Source of the DNA: Streptomyces pinistramenti
GTDB lineage: Bacteria > Actinomycetota > Actinomycetes > Streptomycetales > Streptomycetaceae
Reading direction: 5' to 3'
Length of the DNA stretch: 64,000 nt
NCBI RefSeq assembly: GCF_020564935.1
Contig: NZ_JAJCXB010000011.1
Location: 62,001-126,000, forward strand
How positions within the stretch are numbered: position 1 is the stretch's first letter; the number at the start of each line of letters is the position of its first letter. The notes beneath the pieces are model-generated. The model was given only the letters and a program-made list of their open reading frames with translations, was not told the DNA's origin and did not search any database. The position numbers and the translations under genes were made by a program. Below are positions 29,202 through 39,029 of the stretch, one piece after another.

Positions 29202-29851
29202 CCCCCGCATCCGAAGGCCCGGCGAACGGTCCCGAGGGCCCCGCCCCGGAGTACCTGCCGATGCCGCGCCGCCTGGGTACGCTGGCCCGCCTCGCGCCCG
29301 AACCGATGAAGGTGGTCCTCAACTGGGGCCGCCGCTACAGCCTGTGGGTCTTCAACTTCGGCCTCGCCTGCTGCGCCATCGAATTCATCGCCGCGTCCAT
29401 GGCGCGGCACGACTTCATCCGGCTCGGCGTCATCCCGTTCGCGCCGGGCCCGCGCCAGGCCGACCTGATGGTCGTCTCCGGCACGGTCACCGACAAGATG
29501 GCGCCCGCCGTCAAGCGGCTGTACGAGCAGATGCCCGAGCCGAAGTACGTGATCTCCTTCGGCGCCTGCTCCAACTGCGGCGGCCCCTACTGGGATTCGT
29601 ACTCGGTCACCAAGGGCGTCGACCAGATCATCCCGGTGGACGTGTACGTACCGGGCTGCCCGCCGCGCCCGGAGGCGCTGTTGCAGGGCATCCTCAAGCT
29701 TCAGGAGAAGATCGCGCGCGAGTCGCTGGGCGAGCGGTACGCGACCGGGTCCGGCGCGCCGCGCACCGGCCCGTCGGCGGCCGCGCTGCGCAGCGGCCTG
29801 GTGGCACCGCCGGCGCCGGCCGACGGCACGCCGGGGGAGGACCCGCGATGA
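29192..29851 (+). CDS. nuoB: NADH-quinone oxidoreductase subunit B
   Basis: The product is 219 aa from the ATG at 29192. It carries the N2 [4Fe-4S] ligands of complex I: the adjacent Cys60-Cys61 in [10 protein letters not shown], Cys126 in GACSNCGG and Cys156 in VPGCPP. The core (residues 30-175) is fully conserved, including [19 protein letters not shown]. The C-terminal 45 residues are Ala/Pro-rich and extra compared with the minimal subunit. Intact N2 ligands mean that it could pass electrons to quinone, yet its usual partner NuoD is not encoded here. It overlaps nuoA and nuoC. Confidence 0.95.
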   Translation: MDVTPASEGPANGPEGPAPEYLPMPRRLGTLARLAPEPMKVVLNWGRRYSLWVFNFGLACCAIEFIAASMARHDFIRLGVIPFAPGPRQADLMVVSGTVTDKMAPAVKRLYEQMPEPKYVISFGACSNCGGPYWDSYSVTKGVDQIIPVDVYVPGCPPRPEALLQGILKLQEKIARESLGERYATGSGAPRTGPSAAALRSGLVAPPAPADGTPGEDPR

Positions 29852-31041
29852 GTGAGCAGCAGCCCGAGGTGCCGGAGGAGCAGGACGGGACGGCCGGGCA
29901 GCCCGAAGAGCCCCTGGTCGGCTGGCTGCCGCGGCCCGCGAGCCGGATCTTCGGCGCCGGAGCCACCGCGGAGCTGGCGTACGACCTGCTGACCGTGGAC
30001 GTCCCGGCCGACAGCTGGACCGCCGCGCTGACCGCCGCCCGCGACGACCTCGGCTGCCGCTACTTCGACTGGCTGAGCGCCGTCGACGAGCCCGGCACCG
30101 GCTTCCGCGTCTGCGCACACGTGGCGGACGTGTCCCGCCCGGGAACCGTCCGCCGGCTGCTCGTCCGTACGACCGTGCCGCACGAGGCCGCCGCGCTGCC
30201 CACCGCCATTGACGTGTACGCGGGCGCCGCCTGGCACGAGCGCGAGACGCACGAGATGTTCGGTGTGGACTTCACCGGCCATCCGCACCTCGTACCGCTG
30301 CTCCTCCCGGACAGCTTCGAGGGCCACCCGCTGCGCAAGGACTTCGTGCTGGCGGCGCGGGTGGCCAAGGCGTGGCCGGGCGCCAAGGAGCCGGGCGAAT
30401 CCGAGCACGGCGGCCCGAAGCGGCGGCAGATGCTGCCGCCCGGCGTCCCCGACCCGAACGAATGGGGCCCGCTCAAGGGCCAGTTGCCGCCGGCTCCGGC
30501 CCGTCCCGCACGCGGTGCGCGTGCGGCGGGAGGCGCCCGCGCGGCCGGTGGTGCCCGTGCGGCAGGCGGTGCCGGTGCGGCGGCCGCGGGCGAGCGCCCG
30601 GCGCGGCGTACCCGCACGGCGAGCGCGGGCTCGGCTGGCCAGCGGGCGGCGGGCGAGGCGACGACACCCGACGCGACGACGACGCCGGACGCGACGACGA
30701 CGCCGGACGCGACGACGACGCCGGACGCGCCGACGACGCCGGACGCGACGACGACGCCGGACGCGCCGAAGGCGGCTCCCGCCCCGGCCAAGGACGCGAC
30801 GTCCGGGGACGCCCCCTGGCACCACGCGCGCCCGGCCTCCGCCGAACCGCAACGCGACGAGGCGAAACCGGAGCGGGGCGCGGCGAAACCGGAAGGCGAC
30901 GCCTCCGAACCGGAACGGAGCGAGCCGCGACGTGCTCCGGAGGACGCGGCCCCGAAGGACGGCCCCCGGCCCGACGGCTCCACAGACGAAGCACCCCGGG
31001 ACCAGGACCAGAACCCGGCAGCAGGAGGTGACACCCCATGA
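29848..31041 (+). CDS. nuoC: NADH-quinone oxidoreductase subunit C with long repetitive C-terminal tail
   Basis: The product is 397 aa from the ATG at 29848 (ATGA overlap with nuoB). Residues 25-185 are the 30-kDa NuoC domain with the signature [13 protein letters not shown] followed by GHPLRKDF. After [13 protein letters not shown] (about residue 215) the protein continues for some 180 residues of low complexity: GARAAGG repeats, five ATTTPD repeats encoded by 18-bp tandem units, and then Glu/Lys/Pro-rich charged segments. This is about twice the usual NuoC length, but it is not a NuoCD fusion, since no 49-kDa domain motifs occur. The tail is probably disordered and its role unknown. The gene overlaps nuoH by four bases. 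Confidence 0.9.
   Translation: MSEQQPEVPEEQDGTAGQPEEPLVGWLPRPASRIFGAGATAELAYDLLTVDVPADSWTAALTAARDDLGCRYFDWLSAVDEPGTGFRVCAHVADVSRPGTVRRLLVRTTVPHEAAALPTAIDVYAGAAWHERETHEMFGVDFTGHPHLVPLLLPDSFEGHPLRKDFVLAARVAKAWPGAKEPGESEHGGPKRRQMLPPGVPDPNEWGPLKGQLPPAPARPARGARAAGGARAAGGARAAGGAGAAAAGERPARRTRTASAGSAGQRAAGEATTPDATTTPDATTTPDATTTPDAPTTPDATTTPDAPKAAPAPAKDATSGDAPWHHARPASAEPQRDEAKPERGAAKPEGDASEPERSEPRRAPEDAAPKDGPRPDGSTDEAPRDQDQNPAAGGDTP
30673..30762 (+). repeat. Five tandem 18-bp repeats inside nuoC
   Basis: Units start at 30673, 30691, 30709, 30727 and 30745, each reading GCGACGACGACGCCGGAC except for one base in the fourth copy. Each unit encodes Ala-Thr-Thr-Thr-Pro-Asp. A shorter degenerate copy precedes them at 30658. 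Because the unit is a multiple of three, copy number can change without breaking the frame. Confidence 0.9.
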
Positions 31042-32000
31042 GCGACGTTCTCGACATCGTGGTGCGCCTGCTCGCCATCTTCGTCGCCTTCCTCGTCTTC
31101 CCCCTGGTCATCGGGCAGACCGAGCACAAGGTCATGGCCCACATGCAGGGCCGGCTCGGGCCGATGTACGCGGGCGGGTTCCACGGGTGGGCGCAGCTGG
31201 TCGCCGACGGCGTGAAGTTCGCGCAGAAGGAGGACATCGTCCCGGCGGGCGCCGACCGGCGGGTCTTCCAGCTCGCGCCGGCCGTCGCCCTGCTGCCGTA
31301 CCTCCTGGTGCTCGCCGCCATCCCGCTCGGGCCGCACACCGTCGGGCGTGACCTCGACGCGGGCATCTTCTTCGTGCTCGCCGTGATGGGTGTCGGCGTC
31401 CTCGGCTCGATCATGGCGGGCTGGGCGTCCGCCAATAAGTTCTCGCTGCTCGGCGGCCTGCGCACGGCTGCCCAGCTGCTCGCGTACGAACTGCCGATGC
31501 TGCTCGCCGCGGCCTCGGTCGCGATGGCGGCGGGCACGCTCTCGCTGCCCGGCATTCTGGAGGGCTTCCACTGGTGGTGGGTGCCGTGGCAGATCGTCGG
31601 CGGAGTGGTCTTCTTCGTGGCCGGTCTCGCCGAGCTGCAGCGGCCGCCGTTCGACATGCCGGTTGCCGACTCGGAGATCATCTTCGGCGCGTACACCGAG
31701 TACACCGGCCTGCGGTTCGCGCTCTTCCTGCTCGCCGAGTACGCGGGCATCGTCGTGCTCTGCGCCCTGACCTCGGTCCTCTTCCTCGGCGGGTGGCACG
31801 GCCCGTTCGGCGCCGCGGGCCTCGGCTGGCTGTGGATGGTGCTGAAGACCGTGGTCCTCGCCTTCGTCGTCATCTGGCTGCGGGTCACCTACCCGCGGCT
31901 GCGCGAGGACCAGTTGCAGAAGCTCGCCTGGACCGCCCTGATCCCGCTCGCCCTCGCTCAGATCGCCCTCACCGGCGTCATCAAGGTGGTGATCTCCTGA
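31038..32000 (+). CDS. nuoH: NADH-quinone oxidoreductase subunit H
   Basis: The product is 320 aa with about eight membrane helices. It contains the conserved loop motifs of Nuo[19 protein letters not shown] near the N-terminus, [19 protein letters not shown], and [17 protein letters not shown] followed by [15 protein letters not shown]. NuoH forms the floor of the quinone-binding chamber between peripheral and membrane arms of complex I. Its ATG overlaps the nuoC stop (ATGA) and its TGA shares a base with the nuoI ATG. The quinone-facing residues look intact. Confidence 0.95.
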   Translation: MSDVLDIVVRLLAIFVAFLVFPLVIGQTEHKVMAHMQGRLGPMYAGGFHGWAQLVADGVKFAQKEDIVPAGADRRVFQLAPAVALLPYLLVLAAIPLGPHTVGRDLDAGIFFVLAVMGVGVLGSIMAGWASANKFSLLGGLRTAAQLLAYELPMLLAAASVAMAAGTLSLPGILEGFHWWWVPWQIVGGVVFFVAGLAELQRPPFDMPVADSEIIFGAYTEYTGLRFALFLLAEYAGIVVLCALTSVLFLGGWHGPFGAAGLGWLWMVLKTVVLAFVVIWLRVTYPRLREDQLQKLAWTALIPLALAQIALTGVIKVVIS

Positions 32001-32593
32001 TGGCCGCGGACAAGCAGCACCAGCGCACGTCCGGATTCCCCGGTTCCGGTCTGGCGAAGGGCCTGGCCGTCACCCTCCGGACGATGACGAAGCGGACGGT
32101 CACCGCCCAGTACCCCGACGTCCAGCCCGACCTCGCGCCGCGCACCCGCGGCGTCATCGGGCTGTTCGAGGAGAACTGCACGGTCTGCATGCTGTGCGCC
32201 CGCGAATGCCCGGACTGGTGCATCTACATCGACTCCCACAAGGAGACGGTGCCGCCCGCCGCCCCCGGAGGCCGCGAGCGCAGCCGCAACGTCCTGGACC
32301 GCTTCGCCATCGACTTCTCGCTCTGCATGTACTGCGGTATCTGCATCGAGGTCTGCCCGTTCGACGCGCTCTTCTGGTCACCGGAGTTCGAGTACGCCGA
32401 GACGGACATCCACGAGCTGACCCACGAGCGCGACAAGCTCCGCGAGTGGATGTGGACCGTGCCCGAACCGCCCGCGCTCGACCCGGCGGCCGAGGAACCC
32501 AAGGAACTCGCGGCCGCCCGTAAGGCGGCCGACAAACTCGCCGCCCAGGAGGCCGCGGCACAGGCCGCCGTGCCCCCCGAGGAGGGATCGTGA
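32000..32593 (+). CDS. nuoI: NADH-quinone oxidoreductase subunit I (2x[4Fe-4S])
   Basis: The product is 197 aa from the ATG at 32000, overlapping nuoH by one base. Two ferredoxin-type cysteine sets are complete: Cys60, 63, 66, 70 ([12 protein letters not shown]) and Cys109, 112, 115, 119 ([12 protein letters not shown]). These are the ligands of clusters N6a and N6b, which relay electrons towards NuoB. The C-terminal 40 residues are Ala/Glu/Lys-rich and predicted as a charged helix. Since NuoE, F and G are missing from the locus, electrons could enter here from a soluble donor such as ferredoxin; this is inference. Confidence 0.95.
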   Translation: MAADKQHQRTSGFPGSGLAKGLAVTLRTMTKRTVTAQYPDVQPDLAPRTRGVIGLFEENCTVCMLCARECPDWCIYIDSHKETVPPAAPGGRERSRNVLDRFAIDFSLCMYCGICIEVCPFDALFWSPEFEYAETDIHELTHERDKLREWMWTVPEPPALDPAAEEPKELAAARKAADKLAAQEAAAQAAVPPEEGS

Positions 32594-33192
32594 CGCTCGC
32601 CGCCGCAAGCCACGGCTTCCTGACGCCCTCCGGCGTGGAGATCGCGTTCGTCCTCGTCGGCATCGTCACGTTCGGCGCGGCCCTCATCACGGTCACCACC
32701 CGGCAGCTGGTGCACGCCGCCCTGTGGCTGGTCGTCGCCCTCGGCGGCATCGCCGTCGAATACCTGCTGCTGACGGCGGAGTTCATCGCCTGGGTGCAGG
32801 TACTGATCTACGTCGGTTCCGTCGTCGTCCTCCTCCTCTTCGGGCTGATGCTCACCAAGGCCCCCATCGGCCGCTCCCCGGACGCCGATTCGGGCAACCG
32901 CCGGGCCGCGCTCGCCGTCGCCGTCGCCTCCGCGGCCGCCCTGGTGTGGGTGGTCGTCGACGCCTTCCGCGCCACCTGGATCACCCTGGGCGGCGCCGCC
33001 CAGGGCAGCACCGAAGCCTCCGGGCGCACCCTCTTCCAGTACTGGGTGCTGCCCTTCGAAGCGCTGTCCGTCCTGCTGCTCGCCGCGCTGGTCGGCGCGA
33101 TCGTGCTGTCCCGCAGGAACCCCGAAGCGCCGCCGGCCGCCCCGGCCCCCGGCGCAGCCACGGCCCGCGCCCCGCGAGAGGAGCAGCGCTGA
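32590..33192 (+). CDS. nuoJ: NADH-quinone oxidoreductase subunit J
   Basis: The product is 200 aa from the GTG at 32590 (overlap with the nuoI stop). It has five hydrophobic helices. The TM3 region with [25 protein letters not shown] includes the pi-bulge segment and conserved Glu/Tyr typical of NuoJ in the proton-pumping membrane arm. The C-terminus after the last helix is Ala/Pro-rich. It touches nuoK (TGATG). It belongs to the ten-gene operon and is presumably co-expressed with all the others from the single upstream promoter. Confidence 0.93.
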   Translation: MTLAAASHGFLTPSGVEIAFVLVGIVTFGAALITVTTRQLVHAALWLVVALGGIAVEYLLLTAEFIAWVQVLIYVGSVVVLLLFGLMLTKAPIGRSPDADSGNRRAALAVAVASAAALVWVVVDAFRATWITLGGAAQGSTEASGRTLFQYWVLPFEALSVLLLAALVGAIVLSRRNPEAPPAAPAPGAATARAPREEQR

Positions 33193-33566
33193 TGCATCTC
33201 GCCTACCCGGCCGTCCTCGCCGTCCTCCTCTTCTGCACCGGCCTGTACGGCGTGCTCGCCCGCCGCAACGCGATCCTGATGCTGATGTCCGTCGAGCTGA
33301 TGCTCAACGCCGTCAACCTCAACCTCGTCGCCTTCGACGTCTGGCTGCGCGACACCCTGCACGCGGGCCAGGCGCTGACCCTCTTCACCATCGCCGTCGC
33401 CGCTGCCGAGATCGGCATCGGCCTGGCGATCGTGCTGCTCGTACACCGCAACCGCGGCACCGCAGACATCGACCGGCTGCGCGACCTCGCCGAGACTCCC
33501 GGCGACGCGGACGCCGCCGTTCCGCCGCAGCCGCAGCCGGACACCAAGGCGGAGGCCACCGCGTGA
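33192..33566 (+). CDS. nuoK: NADH-quinone oxidoreductase subunit K
   Basis: The product is 124 aa from the ATG at 33192. Three membrane helices carry the two conserved membrane glutamates of NuoK, in [18 protein letters not shown] and in [19 protein letters not shown], which take part in proton translocation. The C-terminal 25 residues are a hydrophilic extension ([14 protein letters not shown]) beyond the usual 100 aa. It overlaps the nuoL GTG by four bases. It is an unmistakable NuoK despite its small size. Confidence 0.95.
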   Translation: MHLAYPAVLAVLLFCTGLYGVLARRNAILMLMSVELMLNAVNLNLVAFDVWLRDTLHAGQALTLFTIAVAAAEIGIGLAIVLLVHRNRGTADIDRLRDLAETPGDADAAVPPQPQPDTKAEATA

Positions 33567-35479
33567 CGCTCACGACCACCGCCGTCCTCGTCCCCCTCCT
33601 GCCGTTCCTCGGGGCGGCCGCGGGCCTGCTCCTCGGTCGGCGCGCCCCCGGCTTCGTCCGCCCGCTGGCCGTCCTGCCGACGCTCGCCGCCGCCGCGCTC
33701 GCCATCGCCGTCGCCGTCGGCCAGGGCGGCGGCACGGCCACCGACGTCGCCACCCGGCTCACCCCGACCGGCTCCGTCCCGATCGACCTGGCCCTGCACG
33801 TCGACGGCTTCGCCGCGCTGATCGCCGTCCTCGTCGGGGTCGTCGCGACCTGCGTGCAGATCTACTCCACCGGCTATCTGCGCGACGACCCGCGCTACCC
33901 CTCCTACGCCGCACTGGTCTCGCTGTTCACCTCCGCGATGCTGCTGGTCGTCTACACCGGCGACCTGATGGTGCTGCTGGTCGGCTGGGAAGTCATGGGC
34001 ATCTGCTCGTACTTCCTCGTCGGCCACTACTGGGAGACCGAGGCCGCCCGCGCCGCCTCCCTCAAGGCGTTCCTCGTCACCAAGCTCGGCGACGTCCCCT
34101 TCCTCTTCGGCATCTTCGCGCTGGCCGCCGACACCGGCACCTTCCGCATCACCGGCATCATCAGCTCGGTGGCCCGGGACGGCCTCGACCACCCGACGCT
34201 GATCGCCCTGCTGCTGCTGGCCGGTGTCGCCGGCAAGTCGGCGCAGTTCCCGCTGCACACCTGGCTCCCGGACGCGATGGCCGGCCCGACGCCCGTCTCG
34301 GCGCTCATCCACGCCGCGACGATGGTGGCCGCCGGCGTCTATGTCGTGGCCCGCCTCCTCCCCGTCTTCGCCGCCTCCGCCGCGGCGATGGTGGTCCTCG
34401 CCGTCATGGCCGCGATCACCATGATCGGCTCCGGTCTGGCCGCGCTGGCCCAGGACGACATCAAGCGCGTACTGGCCTATTCGACCGTCGGCCAACTCGG
34501 CTACATGACCGGCGCACTGGCCGTCGGCGACCGCGGTGCCGCCGTCTTCCACCTCCTGTCGCACGGCGCGTTCAAGGCCCTGCTCTTCCTCGGCGCCGGC
34601 GTGATCATCCACGCCGCCGGCACCAATTCGCTGGCCGCCATGTCCCGCATGGGCGGCCTTGCCCGGCGCATCCCCGACGCCTACTGGACCGTCACCGTCG
34701 CGCTGCTCGCCCTCGCCGCCATCCCGCCGTTCGCCGGCTTCTTCTCCAAGGAAGCCGTGCTCGGCGCCGCCGAGCACGCCGCCACCGGTGAAGCACACGG
34801 CATCCCCGGCGCCGCCGGCTGGACGGTGCTGGTCTCCGGGCTGATCGCCGCCCTCCTCACCGCCGGCTACGCCACCCGCCTGTGGCTGCTGGCCTTCCGG
34901 GGCAGCGGCCCCGAAGCGCCGGACCGCGGCCCTCGGCCTCTCGCCATGAACGCCGTGCTGTGGGTCCTCTTCGTCCCCACCGCCGCCTTCGGCCTGGCCG
35001 CCCCCTTCCTGCCCCACTGGTTCGACGGACGCTCCCTCGCACCGACCCTCACCACCTCCGTCCTGGGCACCGGCCTCGCCCTCGTCGGCGGCCTGGTCAC
35101 CTACGCGACCTGGCGGCACACCACCGCGATGGCCGCCCGCACCCCCGTCGGCGCGGCCGCCGTCGCCCCGGACGCCGACCCCGGCCGGCTCCTGCTCGGC
35201 CCGCTGCACCGCCACGCGGCCGCCGGCTTCCACCTCGACACCGTCTACTCCACGCTGTTCGTCCGGCCCGTACGGGCCGCCGCCACGCTCGTCCGCTTCC
35301 TCGACCGCGAGGTCGTCGACACCTACGTCCGCGCCGCCGGGACCGCACCCCGCTGGCTGGGGGCCGCCGTCCGCCGCGCCCAGACCGGCAACGTGCAGAC
35401 CTACCTAGGCGCGCTGCTCGCGGGCTCGCTCCTGCTGGCCGTCGCCGCCGTCCTCGTCGCTACGGGCACGGGAGCCTGA
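33563..35479 (+). CDS. nuoL: NADH-quinone oxidoreductase subunit L
   Basis: The product is 638 aa from the GTG at 33563. This is the distal antiporter-like pump subunit, with about sixteen helices. Recognisable motifs are [23 protein letters not shown] (Glu in TM5), [20 protein letters not shown] (Lys and His of the channel), [18 protein letters not shown] and [18 protein letters not shown]. The C-terminal part includes the long lateral helix and a last anchor helix after a hydrophilic stretch at about 520-600. It is followed by nuoM three bases later. The length is normal for NuoL. Confidence 0.95.
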   Translation: MTLTTTAVLVPLLPFLGAAAGLLLGRRAPGFVRPLAVLPTLAAAALAIAVAVGQGGGTATDVATRLTPTGSVPIDLALHVDGFAALIAVLVGVVATCVQIYSTGYLRDDPRYPSYAALVSLFTSAMLLVVYTGDLMVLLVGWEVMGICSYFLVGHYWETEAARAASLKAFLVTKLGDVPFLFGIFALAADTGTFRITGIISSVARDGLDHPTLIALLLLAGVAGKSAQFPLHTWLPDAMAGPTPVSALIHAATMVAAGVYVVARLLPVFAASAAAMVVLAVMAAITMIGSGLAALAQDDIKRVLAYSTVGQLGYMTGALAVGDRGAAVFHLLSHGAFKALLFLGAGVIIHAAGTNSLAAMSRMGGLARRIPDAYWTVTVALLALAAIPPFAGFFSKEAVLGAAEHAATGEAHGIPGAAGWTVLVSGLIAALLTAGYATRLWLLAFRGSGPEAPDRGPRPLAMNAVLWVLFVPTAAFGLAAPFLPHWFDGRSLAPTLTTSVLGTGLALVGGLVTYATWRHTTAMAARTPVGAAAVAPDADPGRLLLGPLHRHAAAGFHLDTVYSTLFVRPVRAAATLVRFLDREVVDTYVRAAGTAPRWLGAAVRRAQTGNVQTYLGALLAGSLLLAVAAVLVATGTGA

Positions 35480-35482
35480 GCC

Positions 35483-37168
35483 ATGAATCACACCGCTATG
35501 CAGATCCTCCTCGCGGCCCTCATCGTGCTCCCCCTCCTGGGCGCGGCAGGCGCCTTGCTGCCCGCTCCCCCCGGCCTGCGGGGCCGCGGTCCCGACCAGG
35601 CTGTCCTGCGCCACGGCGTCACCGTCACCGGCGTCGTCCTCGCCGCGGCCGTCGCGCTGGCGATCGGCTTCGACCACGACCACCCGGCCCGTATGCAGGC
35701 CACCACCGACATCAGCTGGATCCCGGCGCTCGACATCCGCATCCATCTCGGCGTCGACGGCATCTCGCTCCCCCTTGTCGTCCTGACCGCGCTGCTGACC
35801 TTCCTCTGCGCGCTCTACAGCTACTTCAAGATGCCTGCGGGCCCGTCACCCAAGGCATTTGTCGCCCTGCTGCTTCTCCTGGAGTCCGGCACCCTCGCCA
35901 CCTTCGCCGTCCTCGATCTGGTCCTGTTCTTCCTGGCCTTCGAGATGGTCCTCATCCCGATGTACTTCCTCATCGCCCGCTGGGGCGGTACGCAGAAGCA
36001 GGCGGCGGCTTGGAAGTTCATCCTCTACACGCTGCTCGGCTCGGTCGTGATGCTGCTCGGCCTCCTCCTCATCGGCGTGAAATCCGGCACCTTCGACATG
36101 GTGGCACTCGCCACTGACAACGGCCCGAAGTCCCAGCTCAGCCACACCGTCCAGCTCGTCGCGGTGCTCGCGATCGGCATCGGACTGGCCGTCAAATCCC
36201 CGCTGTGGCCGCTGCACAGCTGGCTGCCGGACGCGCACACCGCGGCCCCCACCGTCGGCTCCGTGCTGCTGGCCGGTGTGCTGCTGAAGATGGGCACGTA
36301 CGGCTTCGTGCGGATCGCGCTGCCGATCGCTCCCGAGGGCATGCACACCTTCGCCCCGTACCTCGCGGCTCTCGCCGCCGTCGGCATCATCTACGGGTCG
36401 CTCGCCTGCCTCGCCCTCGTCCGCAAGGGCGCCAAGGGCGACCTCAAACGGCTGATCGCCTACAGCTCCGTCGGCCACATGGGCTTCGTCCTGCTCGGCA
36501 TCGCCAGCATGACCCCCACCGGCGTCAACGGCGCGCTGTTCGCCAACATCGCCCACGGCCTCATCACCGGCCTGCTCTTCTTCCTGGTCGGCGCCCTCAA
36601 GGACCGTTACGGCAGCACCGACATCGACACCCTCGCCGGCGCCACGGGCGCCGCCCTCTACGGCAAGGCACCCCGCTTCGGCGGCCTGCTCGCGTTCGCC
36701 GCCGTCGCCTCCCTCGGCATCCCGGGACTGGCCGGTTTCTGGGGCGAGATGCTCGCCATGTTCGGCGCCTTCCGGCCGACCGCAGGGCTCAGCCGCCCCG
36801 CCTTCCTGACGTTCATGGTGCTGGCCGGCATCGGCACCCTGCTGACCGCCGCCTACCTGCTGCTCGTCGTCCGCCGCATCTGCATGGGCGGCACGCCGGA
36901 CGTCGCGGAGTCCACCGCAGCGGTCGAGGAGGGCACCGCCACCGACGCCGAAGCAACCGCCGGTCACCAGGGCGCGCCGGACACCCGGCCCGCCACCGGG
37001 CGCCCCGCCGACGCGCCGCGCCTCCCTGTCATCCCCGACCTCGCGCGCTACGAATACGCGGCCTGGACCCCCCTCGCCGTCCTCACCGTCCTCGCGGGAC
37101 TGTGGCCCGCGGCCCTCATCGGCCTCACCGACCCGGCCGTCCAGCAGCTCCTCGGAGGCGGTAAGTGA
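35483..37168 (+). CDS. nuoM: NADH-quinone oxidoreductase subunit M
   Basis: The product is 561 aa, an antiporter-like membrane subunit with about fourteen helices. It shows HLGVDGISLPLVVLTALLT, FFLAFEMVLIPMYFLIARWGG (essential Glu), KSPLWPLHSWLPDAHTAAPT (pump Lys) and DLKRLIAYSSVGHMGFVLLG. A hydrophilic Glu/Ala/Thr-rich insertion of about 60 residues (VEEGTATDAEATAGHQG) precedes the last helix and is longer than in enterobacterial NuoM. It sits between nuoL (three-base gap) and nuoN (overlapping). Confidence 0.95.
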   Translation: MNHTAMQILLAALIVLPLLGAAGALLPAPPGLRGRGPDQAVLRHGVTVTGVVLAAAVALAIGFDHDHPARMQATTDISWIPALDIRIHLGVDGISLPLVVLTALLTFLCALYSYFKMPAGPSPKAFVALLLLLESGTLATFAVLDLVLFFLAFEMVLIPMYFLIARWGGTQKQAAAWKFILYTLLGSVVMLLGLLLIGVKSGTFDMVALATDNGPKSQLSHTVQLVAVLAIGIGLAVKSPLWPLHSWLPDAHTAAPTVGSVLLAGVLLKMGTYGFVRIALPIAPEGMHTFAPYLAALAAVGIIYGSLACLALVRKGAKGDLKRLIAYSSVGHMGFVLLGIASMTPTGVNGALFANIAHGLITGLLFFLVGALKDRYGSTDIDTLAGATGAALYGKAPRFGGLLAFAAVASLGIPGLAGFWGEMLAMFGAFRPTAGLSRPAFLTFMVLAGIGTLLTAAYLLLVVRRICMGGTPDVAESTAAVEEGTATDAEATAGHQGAPDTRPATGRPADAPRLPVIPDLARYEYAAWTPLAVLTVLAGLWPAALIGLTDPAVQQLLGGGK

Positions 37169-38835
37169 TGAGCCCGATGACCTCGTTGGCCGCGGACCCG
37201 GTGGCCTCTCTGGTGCAGTCCGTCGACTGGCTCGCCATCGCGCCGCCCGCCCTGACCGCGGCCGTCGCCCTGGTGGTGCTCGTCGCCGACCTCTTCCTCC
37301 CCGCGGCCAGGAAGCCGCTGCTGGGCTGGATCGCGGTGGCCGGCCTCGCCGTCGCCGCGCTGTCCCTGCTGCCCCTCCTGAACGGCGACCGCCGCACCTT
37401 CTGCCTCACCGGCCACCCCGACGTGTGCAGCTACGCGGCCGACCCGTTCGCCCTGGTCATCCAGTTCCTGGTGATCGCCGGCGCGCTGCTGACCGCCCTG
37501 CTGTCCATCGACACCGTCAAGGACCACGGACTGCCCGCAGGCGAGTACTGGTTCCTGCTGCTGTCCTCCGCGGCCGGTGCGGCCCTGCTGCCCGCGTCCC
37601 GCGACCTCGCGACCCTCGTCATCGCCCTCGAAGTCGCCTCGCTGCCCGCCTTCGCGCTGGTCGGCCTGCGCCGCGACGACCGGCTCTCCTCCGAGGCCGC
37701 CCTCAAGTTCTTCCTCTCGTCGGTCGCCGCCACCGCCGTGATGCTGCTCGGCGTCAGCTTCCTGTACGCCGCCACCGGCAGCCTGCACCTGTCCCGGGTG
37801 GCCCACACTCTCTCCGCGCTCCCCGACCCCCGCCTGGCCACCCTCGCGAGCGCAGGCGTCGCCCTCACCCTCGTCGGCTTCGCCTTCAAGACCGCGGCCG
37901 TCCCGTTCCACTTCTGGGTGCCCGACACCTACGTGGGCGCCCCGCTCCCCATCGCCGCCTACCTGTCCGTCGTCGGCAAGGCCGTCGGCTTCTCGGGCCT
38001 CATCCTGGTCACGGTCAAGGGCTTCCCCTCGTACGCGGACGTCTGGGGCCCGGCGCTGGCCGTACTCGCCGCGCTCACCATGACCGTCGGCAACGTCGCC
38101 GCCCTCCGCCAGAACCCGGACCGTGCGCACAGCGCCGTCCGCCTGCTCGCCTGGTCGTCCGTCGGCCAGGCCGGCTACCTCCTGGTGCCGATCGCGGCCG
38201 CCGGATACGCCGACGACCCGGCGCACGCCATCGGCTCGACCGTGGCCTACGCCCTGATGTACGCGGCCGTGAACCTCGGCGCCTTCGCCGTCGCCGCCCT
38301 GGTGGCCCGCACCCGCCCCGCCAACCGGATCACCGACTACCGGGGCCTGTACGCCCAGCGCCCCCTGGCGGCGCTCGCCCTCGGCTTCTTCCTCCTGTGC
38401 CTGGCCGGCCTGCCGCCGGGCGTCATCGGCCTGTTCGCCAAGGTCACGGTCTTCTCGGCGGCCGTCGACGCGGGCCTCGGCTGGCTCGCCGTGATCATGG
38501 CCGTCAACGTCGTGATCGCGCTCTACTACTACCTCCGCTGGACCGCCGTCCTCTTCCACGGCGTCACGGAGCACGCGGAGACGGCGGACGCACCCGCAGC
38601 CGCCACCGGCCACGGCCCGGCCGCCGGTCCCCGCATCCCCACGGACGGCGGCCGCCGCACGGCCACGGACCCGGCGACCGCCCCGGACACCGGGGCCCCA
38701 CAGCCCGTCCGCCCGCAGCCCGCCAGGATCCCGGCCCCGCTCTCCGCCGCCATCGCCCTCGCCACCCTCCTCGGCATCGCCCTCTCCGGCGCCCCGCAGC
38801 TCGTCCTCCGCTTCGCCTCGGGCGCGCTCCTCTAG
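37168..38835 (+). CDS. nuoN: NADH-quinone oxidoreductase subunit N
   Basis: The product is 555 aa, taken from the ATG at 37168 (GGAGG at 37154-37158); a GTG one codon upstream is equally possible. This third antiporter-like subunit of complex I has about fourteen helices, with ALEVASLPAFALVGLRRDD (TM5 Glu), KTAAVPFHFWVPDTYVGAP (channel Lys/His) and VRLLAWSSVGQAGYLLVP. A Pro/Ala/Thr-rich cytoplasmic segment at about 470-520 precedes the last helix. It is the final gene of the operon, with 194 non-coding bases before htpX. Confidence 0.95.
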   Translation: MSPMTSLAADPVASLVQSVDWLAIAPPALTAAVALVVLVADLFLPAARKPLLGWIAVAGLAVAALSLLPLLNGDRRTFCLTGHPDVCSYAADPFALVIQFLVIAGALLTALLSIDTVKDHGLPAGEYWFLLLSSAAGAALLPASRDLATLVIALEVASLPAFALVGLRRDDRLSSEAALKFFLSSVAATAVMLLGVSFLYAATGSLHLSRVAHTLSALPDPRLATLASAGVALTLVGFAFKTAAVPFHFWVPDTYVGAPLPIAAYLSVVGKAVGFSGLILVTVKGFPSYADVWGPALAVLAALTMTVGNVAALRQNPDRAHSAVRLLAWSSVGQAGYLLVPIAAAGYADDPAHAIGSTVAYALMYAAVNLGAFAVAALVARTRPANRITDYRGLYAQRPLAALALGFFLLCLAGLPPGVIGLFAKVTVFSAAVDAGLGWLAVIMAVNVVIALYYYLRWTAVLFHGVTEHAETADAPAAATGHGPAAGPRIPTDGGRRTATDPATAPDTGAPQPVRPQPARIPAPLSAAIALATLLGIALSGAPQLVLRFASGALL

Positions 38836-39029
38836 GGCGCGTGTCGTCAGAGCCCTCTCCGGCGCACAGCGCCTCCGGCCCTGCCGCACGCCGGTGCCAC
38901 CCGGGCCCGCGCCCCGGGCACCAGGGAACCTGCCTTCCCCATCTCGCGTTGACCAGTGAGTAAGGGTCCACCGGAGAGTGGAGAAACGCAGCACAGGGAT
39001 CCCCTGCCGCATCGCTTGGAGGGCGTACC

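Noticed and set aside
29848..31041. Possibility that nuoC is a NuoCD fusion, which would explain the missing nuoD
   Set aside because: The extra C-terminal half is repeats and charged low-complexity sequence with none of the 49-kDa subunit motifs.
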